Assembly (NCBI RefSeq): GCF_001571225.1
Contig: NZ_BCTJ01000010.1
Location: 62,001 to 126,000 of the forward strand
Direction: 5' to 3'
DNA from: Hydrogenophaga palleronii NBRC 102513
GTDB lineage: Bacteria; Pseudomonadota; Gammaproteobacteria; Burkholderiales; Burkholderiaceae_C
Length of the DNA stretch: 64,000 nucleotides
Made by a program: the position numbers and the translations under genes
Notes under the pieces: generated by a model
The model's database searches: none
What the model was told of the DNA's origin: nothing
What the model saw: only the letters and a program-made list of their open reading frames with translations
Shown: positions 62,065-64,000 of the stretch, in pieces
Layout: each line of letters opens with the position of its first letter
Position numbering within the stretch: position 1 is the stretch's first letter

Positions 62065-63192
62065 TCAGCCCATGCGGCCAGGGTTGAAGATGCCGGCCGG
62101 GTCGCAGGCAGCGCGCAGGCGCTGCGTGATCGCGGTGATGGCCGGAGAGGTGCGGTCGAAGCGCGGCACACCGGGCGCGCCATCGGCGCCGGCGCGGAAC
62201 AAGGTGGCATGGCCGTTCACTGCAACAGTGGCGGCGCGGATCTGCGCGGCGGCGCCGGCAGGCGCCCAGAGCCAGCGCTGCGCACCCTGCCACTCGATCA
62301 GTTGTGCCCACGGCAGGTCCAGCACCGGTGCGGTCTGCGGCACGGACAGGCGCCACAGGCTCTGGCTGGCATCGGGGCTCTGGAAAAACGGCAGGCGCTG
62401 GTCGCGGCAATCGGCCCAGTCGGAGGCCGCCTGCGCGTTGTCCATGCGCGTGCCCGCGGCCTCGCGCGCCAGCCGCTCGCAAGCGGACTCGACCGCCGCC
62501 ACCGCGCCGCGCAGGCGCACGAAGAGCAGCTCGGGTGCGTCGGCCAGCGTGCTGTCTTTCACCCAGCAGGAGGCGTTGATCGGCAGCGGCTGGCCGCCCC
62601 AGCGGTGCAGCTGTTCCAGCGCGTCGTGCTGGCCGAGCGCAAACACCAGCGTGGCCTCGGCCGGCGCCACCGGCATCACCTTCAGGCTGAGCTCGGTGAT
62701 CAGGCCCAGCGTGCCCATGGAGCCGCCGAGCGAACGGCTGATGTCGTAACCGGCCACGTTCTTCATGACCTGCCCGCCGAAGGTGAGCAGCTCACCAGCA
62801 CCGTTGACGAAGCGCGCGCCGAGCACGTGGTCGCGCACCGAACCGACGCTGGCGCGCGCCGGGCCGGTGAGGCCGGCCGCCACCATGCCGCCCACGGTGC
62901 CACCGGGGGCGAAGTGCGGTGGCTCGAACGGGAAACACTGGCCACGCTCGGCCAGCACGGCCTCCAGCTCGGCCAGCGGCGTGCCGGCGCGCACGGTAAC
63001 CACCAGCTCAGTGGGCTCGTAGCTCACGATGCCGGCCCAGCCACGGGTCGACAGCGGCTCGCCCGTGCCGACGGGTTCGCCGTAAAAAGCCTTGGTGTTG
63101 CCACCGACGATGCGCAGCGGCGCGCGCGCGGCGGCCGCGTCACGGACCCGGTCGATGAGCTCGCCGGGGTGTTCTGGGGGTGGGGACGACAT
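62065..63192 (-). CDS. glcE: Glycolate oxidase FAD-binding subunit GlcE
   Basis: 375 residues, FAD_binding_4 fold with RIVGGNTKAFYG, VTVRAGTPLAELEAVLAERGQ and GGTVGGMVAAGLTGPARASVGSVRD. It is a subunit of glycolate dehydrogenase. Upstream on this strand lies a PsiF-like gene rather than the usual glcD, 85 bases away. Confidence 0.94.
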   Translation of the reverse strand: MSSPPPEHPGELIDRVRDAAAARAPLRIVGGNTKAFYGEPVGTGEPLSTRGWAGIVSYEPTELVVTVRAGTPLAELEAVLAERGQCFPFEPPHFAPGGTVGGMVAAGLTGPARASVGSVRDHVLGARFVNGAGELLTFGGQVMKNVAGYDISRSLGGSMGTLGLITELSLKVMPVAPAEATLVFALGQHDALEQLHRWGGQPLPINASCWVKDSTLADAPELLFVRLRGAVAAVESACERLAREAAGTRMDNAQAASDWADCRDQRLPFFQSPDASQSLWRLSVPQTAPVLDLPWAQLIEWQGAQRWLWAPAGAAAQIRAATVAVNGHATLFRAGADGAPGVPRFDRTSPAITAITQRLRAACDPAGIFNPGRMG

Positions 63193-63276
63193 GGCAACGA
63201 TGGTAGTCGCCCGTCCTCGCGCCGGTTTTGAATTTTCTGCACAGCCGGCTGCAATCCAGCCGGCGGGCCAGCGTCG

Positions 63277-63522
63277 TCAGCGGCTGGCGTAGCCCAGGCA
63301 CATGCCGGCGTTCGGCCGCCCCTTGCACTCGCGCGTCAGGCGCTTGGCACGCGCGGCCGGGCTTTCTTCGGACGGGGCCTTCAGAAACTTCACGCTGCCC
63401 GCGGCTTTGCGGGGCGTAGGGTGATGGGTTCCGTGGTTGGCGCCTTGGTTGGCCGCCTGCACGCCCAGCGTGGCACAAGTGAGCACGGCGGCGGCGAGCA
63501 GCCGCATGGTGGTTCCGGACAT
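63277..63522 (-). CDS. PsiF-like small secreted protein
   Basis: 81 residues: signal peptide (MRLLAAAVLTCATLGVQAA) and a short mature domain ending RAKRLTRECKGRPNAGMCLGYASR, with two Cys that may form a disulfide, resembling half of a PsiF repeat. PsiF is induced on phosphate starvation but its role is unknown. A terminator for the next amtB lies 61 bases upstream, so it has its own promoter. Confidence 0.6.
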   Translation of the reverse strand: MSGTTMRLLAAAVLTCATLGVQAANQGANHGTHHPTPRKAAGSVKFLKAPSEESPAARAKRLTRECKGRPNAGMCLGYASR

Positions 63523-63582
63523 GGGTTCTTTCCTCCTGAATGTTGTGGTGTCCCGCCCCGCATCTTAAGAAAAGCGCAGGCG

Positions 63583-63617
63583 AAAAAAAACCCGCGTGCC
63601 GGGTGGCAGCGCGGGTT
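63583..63617 (-). terminator. Rho-independent terminator of amtB (minus strand)
   Basis: AACCCGCG (63589-63596) pairs with CGCGGGTT (63610-63617), with eight A at 63583-63590 giving a U-tract on the minus strand. It lies 89 bases past the amtB stop. Confidence 0.85.
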
Positions 63618-63705
63618 GAACATCCAAAGGAGACTCGGTGTCAGCGTGGCGGCGGTATCGGTCTGGTGAAGACGGTCAGCGCGCCACGCTGGAGACTCGG
63701 GAGGC

Positions 63706-64000
63706 TCAACGGTTGTAGGCCGTTTCGCCGTGCGAGGTGATGTCCAGGCCTTCGCGTTCGGCTTCTTCGCTGACGCGCAGACCGACCATCATGTCGACGA
63801 TCTTGTAGGCGACGAACGAGACCACACCCGACCAGACGATGGTCAGCAGCACGCTCTTGACCTGGACCCAGATCTGGGCGCCCATGACGTAGTCGTCACC
63901 CTTGACACCACCCAGGCTGGCGGCGGCGAACACTGCGGTCAGGATGGCACCAACGATGCCGCCGACACCGTGCACGCCGAACACGTCGAACGCGTCGTCC
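63706..64000 (-). CDS. amtB: Ammonium transporter AmtB, C-terminal part (window edge)
   Basis: 98 codons, continuing past the right edge. DAFDVFGVHGVGGIVGAILTAVF contains the second twin-His region, and the C-terminal SEEAEREGLDITSHGETAYNR matches the cytoplasmic tail of GlnK-associated AmtB. A glnK is expected farther upstream, outside the window. It is a second ammonium transporter besides the one at 32975. Confidence 0.93.
   Translation of the reverse strand, partial: DDAFDVFGVHGVGGIVGAILTAVFAAASLGGVKGDDYVMGAQIWVQVKSVLLTIVWSGVVSFVAYKIVDMMVGLRVSEEAEREGLDITSHGETAYNR

Overview
This is a GC-rich, densely coded chromosomal window from a betaproteobacterium. The gene set (WbpM-type dehydratase, AmpG, GatCAB, MreBCD-PBP2, lplT/alr, GlcEF, MXKDX protein with ECF/NrsF) and the intergenic repeat style suggest Comamonadaceae, perhaps near Hydrogenophaga; this placement rests on general resemblance only. 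I see no rRNA, tRNA, CRISPR array, phage or insertion sequence. Most of it is ordinary chromosome with short operons on both strands.

Layout. 1-1202: end of a nucleotide-sugar dehydratase gene. 1467-5030 (minus): sensor kinase, OmpR-type regulator and muropeptide permease AmpG. 5101-12000: M48 protease, Fur-box-preceded TonB receptor, MBL hydrolase, a DUF4287 protein and an MHYT-GGDEF-EAL c-di-GMP enzyme, followed by what looks like a scrap of a TRAP permease gene. 12149-15226: cytochrome b with a sulfite-oxidase-fold molybdoenzyme, an MXKDX-repeat protein and an ECF sigma/NrsF pair. 15236-20785: the most notable part, a methionine locus with a MetF-like protein, QueH, MetR, an FMN reductase, DUF1852 (MesX) and a core methionine synthase (MesD). 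20880-26419: exonuclease III, pyrE, a DUF4124 protein and gatCAB. 26692-31405: mreBCD and PBP2. 31412-34840: TspO, a TauE/SafE permease, and an amtB with a recognisable sigma-54/NtrC type promoter.

35010-43394: GMC oxidoreductase, DUF2007 protein, mmsA, two LysR regulators, another TauE/SafE permease, an AI-2E family permease and a lipoprotein. 43660-48728: a membrane-protein run with a HAD-UbiA fusion, an SMR-type flippase, a GT39 glycosyltransferase and a methyltransferase, reading like a polyprenyl-phosphate-sugar envelope modification module. 48790-51624 (minus): halogenase-like flavoprotein, SDR and GFA protein. 52207-54231: an EF-G paralogue behind a long leader with a terminator. 54395-56978: alr and divergent lplT. 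57247-64000: receiver-like protein, glutathione peroxidase, VOC-EVE-WYL operon, glcEF without glcD, a PsiF-like protein and the end of a second amtB.

How genes work together. MetR and a 23-bp dyad sit between divergent metR and the flavin reductase-mesX-mesD genes, pointing to methionine-responsive control of a folate- and cobalamin-independent methionine synthase. Two ammonium transporter genes, the sigma-54 signature and the PsiF-like gene point to nutrient-limitation physiology. gatCAB and mreBCD-mrdA diverge from one intergenic region.
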